A DNA stretch of 64,000 nt. Origin: Georgenia sp. EYE_87. Its GTDB lineage: Bacteria > Actinomycetota > Actinomycetes > Actinomycetales > Actinomycetaceae. The notes beneath the pieces are model-generated. The model saw nothing but the letters and a program-made list of their open reading frames with translations. It was not told where the DNA came from and did not search any database. Location of the stretch: contig NZ_JAHXNL010000020.1 in the NCBI RefSeq assembly GCF_023148685.1, positions 1 through 64,000 of the forward strand, read 5' to 3'. Both the position numbers and the translations under genes were made by a program. Below are positions 1 to 14,035 of this stretch, piece after piece (position 1 is the first letter of the stretch; every line of letters begins with the position of its first letter).

Positions 1-58
1 ACTCGTACAGGTCGACGGCCTGCCGACGGAACTCATCGGAGTAGTTCTTACGGGCCAT
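1..58 (-). CDS. IS3-family transposase OrfA, N-terminal fragment cut by the window edge
   Basis: Reading leftward from an ATG at 58-56 gives MARKNYSDEFRRQAVDLYE before the window ends. This is the start of the helix-turn-helix OrfA protein of many actinobacterial IS3-type elements, which binds the element ends; OrfB carries the DDE integrase domain. Only 19 residues are visible, so subgroup and intactness cannot be judged. The family is assigned from the characteristic basic N-terminus followed by an F-R-x-x-A-V-D-L-Y pattern. The element end lies about 60 bases upstream, next to a truncated host gene. Confidence 0.75.
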   Translation of the reverse strand, partial: MARKNYSDEFRRQAVDLYE

Positions 59-121
59 GGTTCTTGATTCTCGCTCTCTCCCGCACGTTGCGGGATTCAG
101 CGTGTCCAAGAACCAGGGTCA
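1..121 (-). mobile_element. left part of an IS3-type insertion sequence
   Basis: The element is inferred from the OrfA start at 58 and a plausible terminal sequence ending at 121. Read on the minus strand from 121 it begins TGACCCTGGTTCTTGGACAC, which has the TG...CA ends expected for IS3 elements. The other end is outside the window, so the inverted repeat partner and the short target duplication cannot be checked. Homology of the neighbouring gene becomes recognisable immediately to the right of 121, which supports the boundary. Confidence 0.6.
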
Positions 122-548
122 GGGCCCCCTGCGGTTCACCCATGTCGGCCGCCGCAGCGGTCACCCTCACGACACCGTGGCGATGGTCCTGCACGTCGAC
201 GACGCCACCGGTGAGGCTTTCATCTGCGCGGGCTGGGGGAAGGAGACCGACTGGGTCAAGAACCTGCACGCCGGGCCGGCGGTGAATGTCCAGATCGGGC
301 GGGCGTCCTTCCGCCCGGACCACCGGTTCCTGACCGACGACGAGGCGTTCGAGGTGGCGGTTCGCTTCCGCCGCGCGCACCCGTACCGCCTGCGGCTGTT
401 CGAGACCGTCCTCGGCTGGGGCGATCTCAGCGACGACGACGCGGTGCGGGAGTTCGTCCGCACCCACCCGTTCGTCGGCCTGCGCCCCGCCGCGCCCGCG
501 GCACACGGTCCGGGTCCGGGTCCGGGTCCGGGTCCGACGGGATCCTGA
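122..548 (+). pseudogene. 5'-truncated deazaflavin (F420)-dependent nitroreductase-family gene
   Basis: The readable frame runs from the IS boundary to TGA at 546-548. It contains the family core T-H-V-G-R-R-S-G, a W-x-K-N-L-H-A-x-P segment and V-x-V-Q-I-G, typical of DDN/DUF385 proteins that reduce quinones or nitro compounds with F420H2. Roughly the first 25 residues of the family are missing and are replaced by sequence from the insertion element. An ATG at 57 inside the element is in frame, so a 163-residue chimera could still be translated. The C-terminus ends in a Gly-Pro repeat encoded by five CCGGGT units. An intact paralogue lies at 46964-47419. Confidence 0.65.
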
Positions 549-589
549 CCGAGGGGCGAGGTGCCGGAGCCGGCCGGGCTCGGCGAGGC

Positions 590-643
590 GAGACGAGACG
601 AGACGAGACGAGACGAGACGAGACGAGACGAGACGAGACGACG
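590..643. repeat. pentanucleotide microsatellite, about ten AGACG copies
   Basis: Ten perfect AGACG units fill 591-640, with flanking partial units. They lie between the convergent nitroreductase remnant and the stop codon of the DNA glycosylase gene at 653. On the strand of the glycosylase transcript the unit reads CGTCT, a pyrimidine-rich, weakly structured sequence. Five-base repeats of this length are prone to slippage, but here they are outside any supported coding region. Confidence 0.9.
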
Positions 644-652
644 TTGCAGGGG

Positions 653-1345
653 TCAGCGCCGCCGCGGGGCGGCGGGCCGGTACACCGAGACAGTGGGCTC
701 GCCGTCGATCCAGAACCGCCAGGGAAAGACCGCCCCGTCCCCGCCCGCTCCGGCGACGCCCACGCGGGGTCCGGTGCGCACCAGCTCGGGATCCACCCGC
801 TCGGCCGGGGCGAGCTCGGCCCGCCCGCCGATGGCGAGCTCCAGGCCGCTGTCGGCACCGGTGAGCCCCAGCGCCTGGGCGAGGCGGGCGGGGCCCCGCG
901 CGAGGTCGCGGTCCGCGCGGGCCGCTGGGCGGCGGGCGCGTGCCACGTCGAGGCCGGAGACCACCTCTCCCGCCCGCAGCAGCAGCGCCGAGGCGGTTCC
1001 GGCGGTCCCGCAGACGAGGTTCGCGCACCAGTGCATGCCGTACGTGAAGTAGACGTACAGCCGGCCGCCGTCCTCGAACATGGGCGCGGTGCGGGCGGTG
1101 AGCCCCCGGTACGCGTGCGAGCCGGGGTCGGACTCGCCGCTGTACGCCTCCACCTCGGTGAGACGGACGGCGACGTCACCCGGCACGCCTCCGGCTCCGC
1201 CGTCGGGCGTCCGGACGGTCAGGACCGCACCCAGGACCAACGGTGCGGCCTCGACGGCCGGGCGGGCCAGCAGGTCCTCCCAGGGGGTGCTCTGCAGCCC
1301 GCCGGTGCGCCGGGCCGGGCCGGCGCCGTGATCCAGCTCGGTCAT
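653..1345 (-). CDS. mpg: 3-methyladenine DNA glycosylase (AAG/MPG family)
   Basis: A 230-residue monofunctional DNA glycosylase that excises alkylated purines in base-excision repair. Supporting features are the V-E-A-Y-x-x-x-D-x-A/G-S-H-A block near residue 65, whose Glu activates water, followed by the R-x-x-x-M-F segment, Y-V-Y-x-x-Y-G-M-H-W and the G-P-A-R-L-x-x-A-L-G motif. The frame is open upstream of this ATG, but homology starts here and the ATG is 4 bases after the argH stop, so the two genes are co-transcribed. An argH-mpg pairing is common in actinobacteria, often followed by tyrS. Here tyrS is not present and the insertion element lies downstream. Confidence 0.9.
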   Translation of the reverse strand: MTELDHGAGPARRTGGLQSTPWEDLLARPAVEAAPLVLGAVLTVRTPDGGAGGVPGDVAVRLTEVEAYSGESDPGSHAYRGLTARTAPMFEDGGRLYVYFTYGMHWCANLVCGTAGTASALLLRAGEVVSGLDVARARRPAARADRDLARGPARLAQALGLTGADSGLELAIGGRAELAPAERVDPELVRTGPRVGVAGAGGDGAVFPWRFWIDGEPTVSVYRPAAPRRR

Positions 1346-1349
1346 CGGA

Positions 1350-4392
<3,043 letters not shown>

Positions 4393-4445
4393 GCGAGCTT
4401 CCGGCCGGCGGGCGTCCCCCGCCCCCGACCGAGGAAGAGGTACTC

Positions 4446-5462
4446 GTGAGCATCGACCTGCGTGGACGGAGCTTCCTCAAGGAGCTCGACTTCACCGGGG
4501 ACGAGTGGCGCCACCTGCTGGACCTGGCCGGGACGCTCAAGGCCGAGAAGATGGCCGGCACCGAGTCACGGCGCCTGACGGGCCGGAACATCGCCCTCAT
4601 CTTCGAGAAGACCTCCACCCGCACGCGCACGGCGTTCGAGGTGGCGGCGTACGACCAGGGCGCGCACGTGACGTACCTGGACCCGGGCGGCTCCCAGATC
4701 GGGCACAAGGAGTCGTTCAAGGACACCGCGCGCGTGCTCGGCCGGTTCTACGACGGCATCGAGTACCGCGGCGCGCGCCAGGCCGACGTCGAGACGCTCG
4801 CGCAGTACTCCGGCGTGCCGGTCTTCAACGGGCTGACCGACGAGTGGCACCCCACCCAGATGCTCGCCGACGGGCTGACGATGCGCGAGCACGCCGCGCT
4901 GGTCGACGGCCGGCCCAAGCCCGAGTCGGAGATCGTCCACGCCTACGTCGGTGACGCCCGCAACAACACCGCCCACTCGATCCTCGTCTCGGGCGCGCTG
5001 CTGGGCCTGGACGTCCGCCTCGTCGCGCCCCTCGGGCTCCAGCCCGACCCGTCCGTCGTCGCCCAGGCGCAGACGGTCGCCGACCGCACCGGGGCACGCC
5101 TGCTCGTGACCGACGACGTCACGACCGGGGTGCGGGGCGCGGACTTCGTCTCGACCGACGTCTGGGTCTCCATGGGCGAGAAGAAGGAGGCCTGGGACGA
5201 GCGCATCGCGCTCCTGCGCGACTACCAGGTCAACGCCGAGCTCCTGGCGGCCACCGGCAACCCCGGCGTCCGCTTCATGCACTGTCTGCCCGCCTTCCAC
5301 GACCTCGGCACCACGGTGGGCCGCGAGATCTACGAGCGCACCGGCATGGCGGCGCTCGAGGTCACCGACGAGGTCTTCGAGTCCGAGGCCTCGGTCGTCT
5401 TCGACCAGGCGGAGAACCGGATGCACACCATCAAGGCCGTCCTGGTCGCGACGCTGGGCTGA
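4446..5462 (+). CDS. arcB: ornithine carbamoyltransferase, ArcB (catabolic)-like
   Basis: A 338-residue carbamoyltransferase interconverting ornithine plus carbamoyl phosphate with citrulline plus phosphate. The carbamoyl-phosphate loop S-T-R-T-R is at residues 57-61 and the ornithine loop H-C-L-P at 279-282. The length and the segments [11 protein letters not shown] and S-Q-I-G-H-K-E-S resemble ArcB/ArgI-type enzymes rather than the ~310-residue actinobacterial ArgF. The start is GTG with a GAGGAAGAGG Shine-Dalgarno. It pairs with arcA, yet it is the only carbamoyltransferase in this arginine locus, so it may also serve biosynthesis. That dual role is inference; a separate argF elsewhere would remove it. 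A strong terminator follows. Confidence 0.92.
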   Translation: MSIDLRGRSFLKELDFTGDEWRHLLDLAGTLKAEKMAGTESRRLTGRNIALIFEKTSTRTRTAFEVAAYDQGAHVTYLDPGGSQIGHKESFKDTARVLGRFYDGIEYRGARQADVETLAQYSGVPVFNGLTDEWHPTQMLADGLTMREHAALVDGRPKPESEIVHAYVGDARNNTAHSILVSGALLGLDVRLVAPLGLQPDPSVVAQAQTVADRTGARLLVTDDVTTGVRGADFVSTDVWVSMGEKKEAWDERIALLRDYQVNAELLAATGNPGVRFMHCLPAFHDLGTTVGREIYERTGMAALEVTDEVFESEASVVFDQAENRMHTIKAVLVATLG

Positions 5463-5514
5463 GGACGACGCCGGGTCGGGCCGCCGACCGAGGGGGACGC
5501 CTGCCGACGGGGAC

Positions 5515-5555
5515 GACGACGGCGGGCCCCTCCCCCGGTGAGGCCCGCCGTCGTC
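5515..5555. terminator. bidirectional terminator between arcB and argG
   Basis: A perfect 14-bp inverted repeat (GACGACGGCGGGCC at 5515-5528 against 5542-5555) encloses a 13-base loop. It lies between two convergent genes that end at 5462 and 5608, so it can serve both. There is no T tract on either side, as is usual for high-GC actinobacterial terminators. Confidence 0.8.
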
Positions 5556-5607
5556 GCGCTCGTGCTGCGCCGCCCGGCGGCACCCGCGGGTGCCGCCGCC
5601 GCCCTCG

Positions 5608-6873
5608 TCAGGCGGTGAGGTTCGCCGGCGCGCTGAGGTCCACGCCGTTGCCGAAGGTGACGTCGCGCGCCGCGGAGAGCTTGGACGTCATGCCGTAGAT
5701 CTCGATGAAGCCGCGCGAGTGCGACTGGTCGAACGCGTCGCCCGTGTCATAGGTGGCGAGGTTGAAGTCGTACAGGCTCTGCTCCGAGCGGCGGCCGGTG
5801 ACCGTCGCGCGCCCGCCGTGCAGGATCATCCGGATGTCGCCGGAGACGTAGCGCTGGGTGTCGTCGACGAACACGTCGAGCGAGTGCTTGAGCGGGGAGA
5901 ACCACTGGCCGTCGTAGACCAGCTCGGTCCAGCGCTGGCCGACGCCGCGCTTGAACCTCGCCTGCTCGCGCTCGACCGTGACGTTCTCGAGCTCCTTGTG
6001 GGCGGCGATCAGCGCCATGGCGCCGGGGGCCTCGTAGACCTCGCGGGACTTGATGCCCACCAGCCGGTCCTCGACGATGTCGATCCGGCCCACGCCCTGG
6101 GCGCCGGCGCGGCGGTTCATCTCCTGGATCGCCTGCAGCGGGGTGACGGCGTGGCCGTCGATCGCCACCGGGACGCCCTCCTTGAAGGTGATGACGACCT
6201 CGTCGGGCAGCGGCGGGTAGGTCGGGTCGTCCGTGTAGGAGTAGACGTCCTTGGTGGGCTCGTTCCAGATGTCCTCGAGGAAGCCGGTCTCGATGGCGCG
6301 GCCCCAGACGTTCTGGTCGATGGAGAACGGGTTGTGCTTCGTCGTCTCGATCGGCAGGTTGTGCGTCTCGGCGTACTCGATCGCGACGTCGCGGGTCAGC
6401 GCGAGGTCGCGCACCGGGGCGAGGCACTTCAGGTCGGGCGCGAGCGAGGTGATGCCCACCTCGAAGCGGACCTGGTCGTTGCCCTTGCCGGTGCAGCCGT
6501 GCGCGACGGTCGTGGCGCCGAACTGGCGGGCGGCGCGCACGAGGTGCTTGACGATCACCGGGCGCGAGAGGGCCGAGACCAGCGGGTAGGAGTCCATGTA
6601 CAGCGCGTTCGCCTTGAGCGCCGGCATGCAGTACTCGGCGGCGAACTCCTCGCGGGCGTCGGCGACGTAGGCCTCGACCGCGCCGCAGTCGAGGGCGCGC
6701 TGGCGGATGACCTCGAGGTCCTCCCCGCCCTGGCCGACGTCGACCGCGACGGCGATGACCTCGGCGCCGGTGCGCTCACCGATCCAGCCGATCGCGACGG
6801 ACGTGTCGAGGCCGCCCGAGTAGGCCAGGACGACCCGCTCCTTGCCGGACGTGGTGGTGGTGTTCTCGCTCAT
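5608..6873 (-). CDS. argG: argininosuccinate synthase
   Basis: A 421-residue enzyme joining citrulline and aspartate at the cost of ATP to give argininosuccinate. The N-type ATP pyrophosphatase loop A-Y-S-G-G-L-D-T-S is at about residues 17-25, and [12 protein letters not shown] and the Y-E-x-P-G segment follow. The start ATG at 6873 has AGGAGAGA just upstream. A 110-base gap with short GC-rich hairpins separates it from argR, so it may have partly independent expression. Normally argH would follow directly; here arcAB on the opposite strand intervenes. Confidence 0.95.
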   Translation of the reverse strand: MSENTTTTSGKERVVLAYSGGLDTSVAIGWIGERTGAEVIAVAVDVGQGGEDLEVIRQRALDCGAVEAYVADAREEFAAEYCMPALKANALYMDSYPLVSALSRPVIVKHLVRAARQFGATTVAHGCTGKGNDQVRFEVGITSLAPDLKCLAPVRDLALTRDVAIEYAETHNLPIETTKHNPFSIDQNVWGRAIETGFLEDIWNEPTKDVYSYTDDPTYPPLPDEVVITFKEGVPVAIDGHAVTPLQAIQEMNRRAGAQGVGRIDIVEDRLVGIKSREVYEAPGAMALIAAHKELENVTVEREQARFKRGVGQRWTELVYDGQWFSPLKHSLDVFVDDTQRYVSGDIRMILHGGRATVTGRRSEQSLYDFNLATYDTGDAFDQSHSRGFIEIYGMTSKLSAARDVTFGNGVDLSAPANLTA

Positions 6874-6983
6874 GGGTCTCTCCTGGTTGATCTCTCACGG
6901 CAGTGCCGCGTGTGTCGGGTCGTGCGGGCGGGGCCCGGCGGTCTGTGTGCTGCTGCAGAAGCGGGGCCCTGCGGCCCGCTCGG

Positions 6984-7559
6984 TCAGGTGTGGTCTGGGT
7001 AGCCCGGTCCGGTGCCGGGCCGGGTTCGCCCGCGCGTGGCGAGGTCGAGCAGCCGGGCGGCGAGCGCCTGGGCGCCCGCGGCGTCCCGGGCGATCACCAG
7101 GACGGTGTCGTCCCCGGCGATGCAGCCGAGGACCCCCGGGAGCACCGAGTTGTCGATGGCGTACGCCAGCAGCTGGGCGGCGCCCGGCGGCGTCCGCAGC
7201 ACCACCTGGTTCGCCGTGGCGTCCGCGCTGACGAGCACCTCCGCGCACCAACGCTGCAGCCGGGCCGCGATCTGCTCGGACTCCTCGGCCGCGACGGGCA
7301 GGCGTGCGCCGCCCTCCGCCGGCAGCGCGTAGACCTGCTCCCCGCCCGGCCCGCGGACCTTCTGGGCGCGCAGCTCGTCGAGGTCCCGGGAGAGCGTGGC
7401 CTGGGTGGTGTGCACGCCTCGCTCGGCCAGCGCCTCGCGGAGCTCGGACTGCGAGCGGACCGGGTGGTGGGCGAGGATCTGCGCGATCGTGGCGTGGCGG
7501 GCCGCCTTCGTCGCGGCGACGACGGAACCCGCCTCCGCGGCGAACTCCTCGGCGCTCAC
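6984..7559 (-). CDS. argR: arginine repressor
   Basis: A 191-residue ArgR/AhrC-type regulator that binds ARG boxes when arginine is high. The N-terminal winged helix includes S-Q-S-E-L-R-E-A-L and the [12 protein letters not shown] signature near residues 52-63. The C-terminal oligomerisation and arginine-binding domain shows [11 protein letters not shown] and G-C-I-A-G-D-D-T. It is slightly longer than usual because of both termini. The GTG start overlaps the argD stop (GTGA), implying translational coupling. The gene that normally lies between argD and argR, argF, is absent. Confidence 0.95.
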   Translation of the reverse strand: MSAEEFAAEAGSVVAATKAARHATIAQILAHHPVRSQSELREALAERGVHTTQATLSRDLDELRAQKVRGPGGEQVYALPAEGGARLPVAAEESEQIAARLQRWCAEVLVSADATANQVVLRTPPGAAQLLAYAIDNSVLPGVLGCIAGDDTVLVIARDAAGAQALAARLLDLATRGRTRPGTGPGYPDHT

Positions 7560-8839
7560 GCCGACACCGCCTGCCGTGCCGCGGCGAGCGCGGCCGGGAG
7601 CGCCTCGACGAAGGAGTCCGCCTGCTCGGCCGTCAGCACCAGCGGCGGCGCGAGCCGCAGCGCGTCCTCGCGCACCGGGTTGACGATGAAGCCGGCCTCG
7701 AGCAGGGCCGCCGCGGCTCCCTTCGCGACCGGCGCGTCGAGCTGGACCGCCAGGAGCAGCCCGGTGCCGCGGACCTCGACGACGCCGTCCACGCCCGCCA
7801 GCGCGGTGCGCAGCGCCGCCCCTGTCGCGGCGACGTGGGCGAGCAGGCCCTCGCGCTCGATCGTGTCGACGACGGCGAGCGCGGCGGCCGCCGCGACGGG
7901 GTTGCCGCCGAACGTGGTGCCGTGCTGGCCGGGGCCGAGCAGCGTGGCGGCGTGCTCGCCGAGCGCGACGACGGCGCCGATCGGCATCCCGCCCCCCAGG
8001 CCCTTGGCGAGGGTGACGACGTCGGGGACGACGGCTCCGCCGTCGAGCGCGTGGTGCGCCATCCAGGTGCCGGTGCGGCCGATGCCGGACTGGACCTCGT
8101 CGAGGACGAGGAGGGCGCCGGCCTCCTGGGTGAGCCGGCGCGCGGCGGCGAGGTAGCCGTCGGGGAGCGGACGGACGCCCGCCTCACCCTGGACGGGCTC
8201 GAGGAAGAGCGCGGCGACGTCGTCCCCGAGCGCCGCCTCGAGCGCGGCGAGGTCGCCGAAGGGCAGGAACTCGACGCCGCCGGGCAGCGGCTCGAACGGC
8301 TCGCGGTAGGCGGCCTTGTGGGTCAGCGACAGCGCCCCCATGGTCCGGCCGTGGAAGGCACCCTCGAGGGCGAGGACCCGCGGCCGGCCGCGGCCGCCGT
8401 GCCGGCGGGTGAGCTTGAGCGCGGCCTCGTTCGCCTCGGTGCCGGAGTTGGCGAGGAAGACGCGGGAGCCGGCGGGGGCGCCGCCGGGACTCACGACGGC
8501 GAGCAGCCGTTCCGCGAGCATGACCTGCGCCGGGGTGGTGAAGAAGTTCGACACGTGGCCGAGGGTGCCGAGCTGGTCGGTGACGGCCGCGACCAGCGAC
8601 GGGTGCGCGTGGCCGAGGGCGTTGACCGCGATGCCGCCGAGGAGGTCGAGGTACCGGTTGCCGTCGGCGTCCCAGACGTAAGCACCCTCGCCGCGCACGA
8701 GGACGCGCTGGGGGTCGCCGAAGGTGTTCATGACGGCGCCGCGGTACCGCTCGGTCCACCGCTCGCCGGCGGTGTCGTGCTCGGTGGCGCTGTGCTCACC
8801 GACGGTGCTGTGCTCGCCTGCGGTGCTGTGCTCGCTCAT
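7556..8839 (-). CDS. argD: acetylornithine aminotransferase
   Basis: A 427-residue class-III PLP aminotransferase that converts N-acetylglutamate semialdehyde to N-acetylornithine. Motifs are the [19 protein letters not shown] segment, [24 protein letters not shown] with the PLP-contacting Asp, and T-L-A-K-G-L-G-G-G with the Schiff-base Lys. The ATG overlaps the argB stop (ATGA) and has GAGGAGG upstream. The first ~27 residues are an odd repetitive stretch rich in E-H-S-T and A-G-E. Family homology begins near W-T-E-R-Y, so this is an added N-terminal tail. Confidence 0.95.
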   Translation of the reverse strand: MSEHSTAGEHSTVGEHSATEHDTAGERWTERYRGAVMNTFGDPQRVLVRGEGAYVWDADGNRYLDLLGGIAVNALGHAHPSLVAAVTDQLGTLGHVSNFFTTPAQVMLAERLLAVVSPGGAPAGSRVFLANSGTEANEAALKLTRRHGGRGRPRVLALEGAFHGRTMGALSLTHKAAYREPFEPLPGGVEFLPFGDLAALEAALGDDVAALFLEPVQGEAGVRPLPDGYLAAARRLTQEAGALLVLDEVQSGIGRTGTWMAHHALDGGAVVPDVVTLAKGLGGGMPIGAVVALGEHAATLLGPGQHGTTFGGNPVAAAAALAVVDTIEREGLLAHVAATGAALRTALAGVDGVVEVRGTGLLLAVQLDAPVAKGAAAALLEAGFIVNPVREDALRLAPPLVLTAEQADSFVEALPAALAAARQAVSA

Positions 8840-9773
8840 GCGTCCTCCTCGTCGGGCGACACGAGGGTGCCCACACCCTCGGCCGTGAAGATCTCCAGCA
8901 GCACCGAGTGCGGCTGCCGGCCGTCGATGACGTGCGCCTGGGGGACCCCTCCGCGCACGGCGCGCAGGCAGGCCTCCATCTTCGGCACCATTCCCGACTG
9001 CAGCGAGCCGAGCATGCCCTCGAGCTCGTCGGCCCCGATGTGGGAGATCAGGGACGAGCGGTCCGGCCAGCTGCGGTACAGCCCCTCCACGTCGGTGAGC
9101 ACCACGAGCTTCGTCGCGCCCAGCGCCACGGCGAGGGCTGCGGCGGCGGTGTCGGCGTTGACGTTGAGCACCCGGGTGGGCTCGTCCAGGTCGATCGCCA
9201 CGGTGGAGACGACCGGGATGCGCCCGACGTCCAGGAGGTCCTCGACCGCCTGCGGGTCGACCGCGACGACGTCGCCGACCAGGCCGACGTCGGTGGGCTC
9301 GCCGTCGACGAGGGCGGGGCGCCGCACCGCCTGCAGCAGGCGGCCGTCCTCGCCGGAGAGTCCCACCGCGTGCGCCACGTCGGCGTTGAGGAGGGACACC
9401 AGCTCGCGCTGGACGTGCCCGGTGAGCACCATGCGGACGATGTCCATGACGTCCGGGGTGGTCACCCGCAGCCCCCCGAGGAACTCGGACTCCAGGCCGA
9501 CCCGGTCGAGCATCGAGGAGATCTGGGGGCCGCCGCCGTGCACGACGACGGGCCGCAGGCCCACCTGGTGCAGGAAGAGGACGTCCTCGGCGAAGGCGCG
9601 CTTGAGCGCGTCGTCGACCATGGCGTTGCCGCCGTACTTGATGACGACGCGGGCGCCGGAGAACCGCCGCAGCCAGGGCAGCGCCTGGATGAGGACCTCC
9701 GCCTTCTGGTGGGCGAAGAGGCCGCGCTCGGTGTCGAAGTCCGCCGGCACCTGCGGCGAAGGGGTCTGCTCGC

Positions 9774-9777
<4 letters not shown>
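8836..9777 (-). CDS. argB: acetylglutamate kinase
   Basis: A 313-residue amino-acid kinase that phosphorylates N-acetylglutamate, usually the feedback-inhibited step of the pathway. It shows V-I-K-Y-G-G-N-A-M near residues 45-53, the [10 protein letters not shown] glycine loop, and N-V-N-A-D-T-A-A near the nucleotide site. The extended N-terminal helix region ([17 protein letters not shown]) is the type associated with arginine-sensitive hexameric enzymes, so feedback inhibition is likely but inferred. ATG overlaps the argJ stop, and its own stop overlaps the argD start. Confidence 0.95.
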
Positions 9778-12115
<2,338 letters not shown>

Positions 12116-12231
12116 TCACGGGCGCCCCGCGGCCACCGGCCCCGCTCCCGGACCTGCGGTGACGTCCCGGTCAGCTGATGAGCAGAGCGCCGCGTTGTCC
12201 GGCCCACCCGGCACCGGCCATGCTGGGCCCT

Positions 12232-13215
12232 ATGCGCGCGATCCACGCCACCCAGGCCGGTGGCCCCGAGGTCCTGTCCGTCGTCGACCTGCCCGACCCG
12301 CAGCCCGGGCCCGGCGAGGTCCTCGCCGAGGTGGCCGCGGCTGGCGTCAACTTCATCGACACCTACCAGCGTGGAGGCGTCTACCCGATGCCCTTCCCGC
12401 ACGTGCCCGGCGCGGAGGGCGCCGGCACGGTGATCGCCGTCGGCGACGGCGTCGACGGCCTCTCCGTCGGCGACCGGATCGCGTGGGCGGAGGCGCCGGG
12501 CTCCTACGCCGAGCAGGTGCTCGTGCACGCCGACGCCGCCGTGCCCGTGCCGGACGGTCTCGACCTGGCGGCCGCGGCCGCGCTGCCGCTGCAGGGCATG
12601 ACCGCCCACTACCTGCTCACGTCGACGTTCCCGGTCGAGGCCGGGCACACGGTGCTGCTGACCGCCGCGGCCGGCGGCGTCGGCCTCCTGCTCACCCAGC
12701 TCGCCGCGGCGCGCGGTGCCCGGGTCATCGGCATGGTCGGCTCGCGGGAGAAGGAGGCGCTGGCCCGCGAGGCGGGGGCCGCCGAGGTCATCCGGTACAC
12801 CGAGCTCGACGACCTCTCCTCCGACGTCCCCCGCCTCGTGCGGGAGCTGACCGACGGGGTCGGCGTGGACGTGGCCTACGACGGCGTCGGCAAGGACACC
12901 TTCGACGCCTCCCTCGCGTCGGTGCGCCGCCGCGGCATGCTCGTCCTCTTCGGAGGCGCGAGCGGCCAGGTCCCGCCCTTCGACCTCCAGCGCCTGAACA
13001 GGGCCGGCTCGCTCTTCGTCACCCGGCCCAAGCTGGCCGACCACACGGTGGACCGCGAGGAGCTGCTGTGGCGCGCCCGCGACATCTTCGACGCAGCACG
13101 CGCCGGGAGCCTGAAGGTGAGGATCGGCGCCCGCTTCCCGCTCACCGAGGCGCGCGCGGCCCACGAGGCGCTCGAGGGGCGGGCGACCACCGGCAAGGTC
13201 CTGCTGATCCCCTGA
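12232..13215 (+). CDS. NADPH:quinone reductase, zinc-free MDR family (QOR)
   Basis: A 327-residue medium-chain dehydrogenase/reductase that likely reduces quinones with NADPH. It has the QOR signature region G-V-N-F-I-D-T-Y-Q-R-G-G near residues 39-50, the Rossmann loop A-A-A-G-G-V-G-L-L-L-T-Q and D-V-A-Y-D-G-V-G-K-D-T-F. The zinc-binding residues of alcohol dehydrogenases are absent. A longer frame starts at 12178, but homology begins M-R-A-I-H. The sequence CATGCT lies seven bases before this ATG, without a Shine-Dalgarno, again suggesting a leaderless message. It is divergent from argC. Confidence 0.88.
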   Translation: MRAIHATQAGGPEVLSVVDLPDPQPGPGEVLAEVAAAGVNFIDTYQRGGVYPMPFPHVPGAEGAGTVIAVGDGVDGLSVGDRIAWAEAPGSYAEQVLVHADAAVPVPDGLDLAAAAALPLQGMTAHYLLTSTFPVEAGHTVLLTAAAGGVGLLLTQLAAARGARVIGMVGSREKEALAREAGAAEVIRYTELDDLSSDVPRLVRELTDGVGVDVAYDGVGKDTFDASLASVRRRGMLVLFGGASGQVPPFDLQRLNRAGSLFVTRPKLADHTVDREELLWRARDIFDAARAGSLKVRIGARFPLTEARAAHEALEGRATTGKVLLIP

Positions 13216-13226
13216 GGGGCGCGGTT

Positions 13227-13280
13227 CGGCCGTCCGGATCGCCAGCCGGCCGTCCGGATCGCCAGCCGGCCAGCCGTCCG
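13227..13280. repeat. 20-bp tandem repeat at the 3' end of the quinone reductase gene
   Basis: Two perfect copies of CGGCCGTCCGGATCGCCAGC (13227-13246 and 13247-13266) are followed by a degenerate third. The array begins 12 bases after the stop codon and lies between two convergent genes. No protein or classical hairpin with a T tract is apparent. Confidence 0.85.
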
Positions 13281-13312
13281 TCTGGCGCCGCCCGTCGGGT
13301 GCCGCGCGCGGT

Positions 13313-13822
13313 TCAGCCGGCTTCTGCGAGGTGCGTCTGAAGCTCGCTCGCGATCCCGCGCGCCCAGGAGCGGATCTCCTCCCAGTCGCGGTAGTCCCCC
13401 TCGGGCGCGCCGGAGAGCCGGATCACCGAGCGCTCGCGCAGAGCGAGGACGCTCGGGTCCAGGCGGCCGGCGAAGGTCCGGTAGTCGATCGGGTCGGCCT
13501 GCCGCACCACCGTGGAGGCCCGCGCCGGGTCCTGGACCCTGCCGGTCGCGGTGACGCCGGCGAGCCCGCAGGAGAAGGCCCACACCGGCCGCTTCCGCAG
13601 CTCGCCGCCGAGCCGCGCCACCAGGCCGCGCATGGACTCCATCCACTGCGTCATGTAGACGGCGGATCCGAGGACGACGGCGTCGACGCCGTCGAGGTCG
13701 CGCACGTCCGCGGGCGCCACCCGCCGCGCCTCGTGACCGGACGCGCGCAGCTCCGTGACGATGGCGTCACCGATCTCGTCGGTGGCGTGGTGCTTGGACG
13801 CGGTGATGACGAGGATCCTCAT
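13313..13822 (-). CDS. flavodoxin-domain protein, HemG-like
   Basis: A 169-residue FMN-binding protein of the flavodoxin-5/menaquinone-dependent protoporphyrinogen oxidase type. The N-terminus M-R-I-L-V-I-T-A-S-K-H-H-A-T-D-E-I provides the phosphate loop. The D-A-V-V-L-G-S-A-V-Y segment and W-A-F-S-C-G-L follow, with R-D-W-E-E-I near the C-terminus. True HemG activity is not shown; many actinobacterial members are of unknown substrate. It stands alone. A CACAGT hexamer six bases before the ATG and no Shine-Dalgarno suggest a leaderless start. Confidence 0.8.
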   Translation of the reverse strand: MRILVITASKHHATDEIGDAIVTELRASGHEARRVAPADVRDLDGVDAVVLGSAVYMTQWMESMRGLVARLGGELRKRPVWAFSCGLAGVTATGRVQDPARASTVVRQADPIDYRTFAGRLDPSVLALRERSVIRLSGAPEGDYRDWEEIRSWARGIASELQTHLAEAG

Positions 13823-13925
13823 GCGTCCACTGTGCGCCCACCCGGCTCGGCACCCGAGGGACCTTTGTCCCCGGATTCGGACGGTGCGTCAGAAACTCGC
13901 CGGAAGCCTGCGTTCGTCCGCCGCT

Positions 13926-13997
13926 CCGCAGGACGGCACCGTTCCGCAGGACAGCACCGACCCGCAGGACGGCACCGTTCCGCCGGACCGCACCCGC
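13926..13997. repeat. 18-bp tandem repeat, about four copies
   Basis: Units beginning CCGCAGGACGGCACCGTT at 13926, 13944, 13962 and a diverged one at 13980 lie downstream of the glycosyltransferase stop (14036) and upstream of the flavodoxin gene. Several frames are open across it, because 18 is divisible by three, but none shows homology. I treat it as non-coding. Confidence 0.88.
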
Positions 13998-14035
13998 TCG
14001 GCCGAGAGCACCCGCGCCACCGGACGGCGCCCGGT

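Noticed and set aside
57-548. intact nitroreductase-family gene starting at 57
   Set aside because: The first ~22 codons belong to the insertion-element end and the family N-terminus is missing, so it is better described as a truncated remnant.
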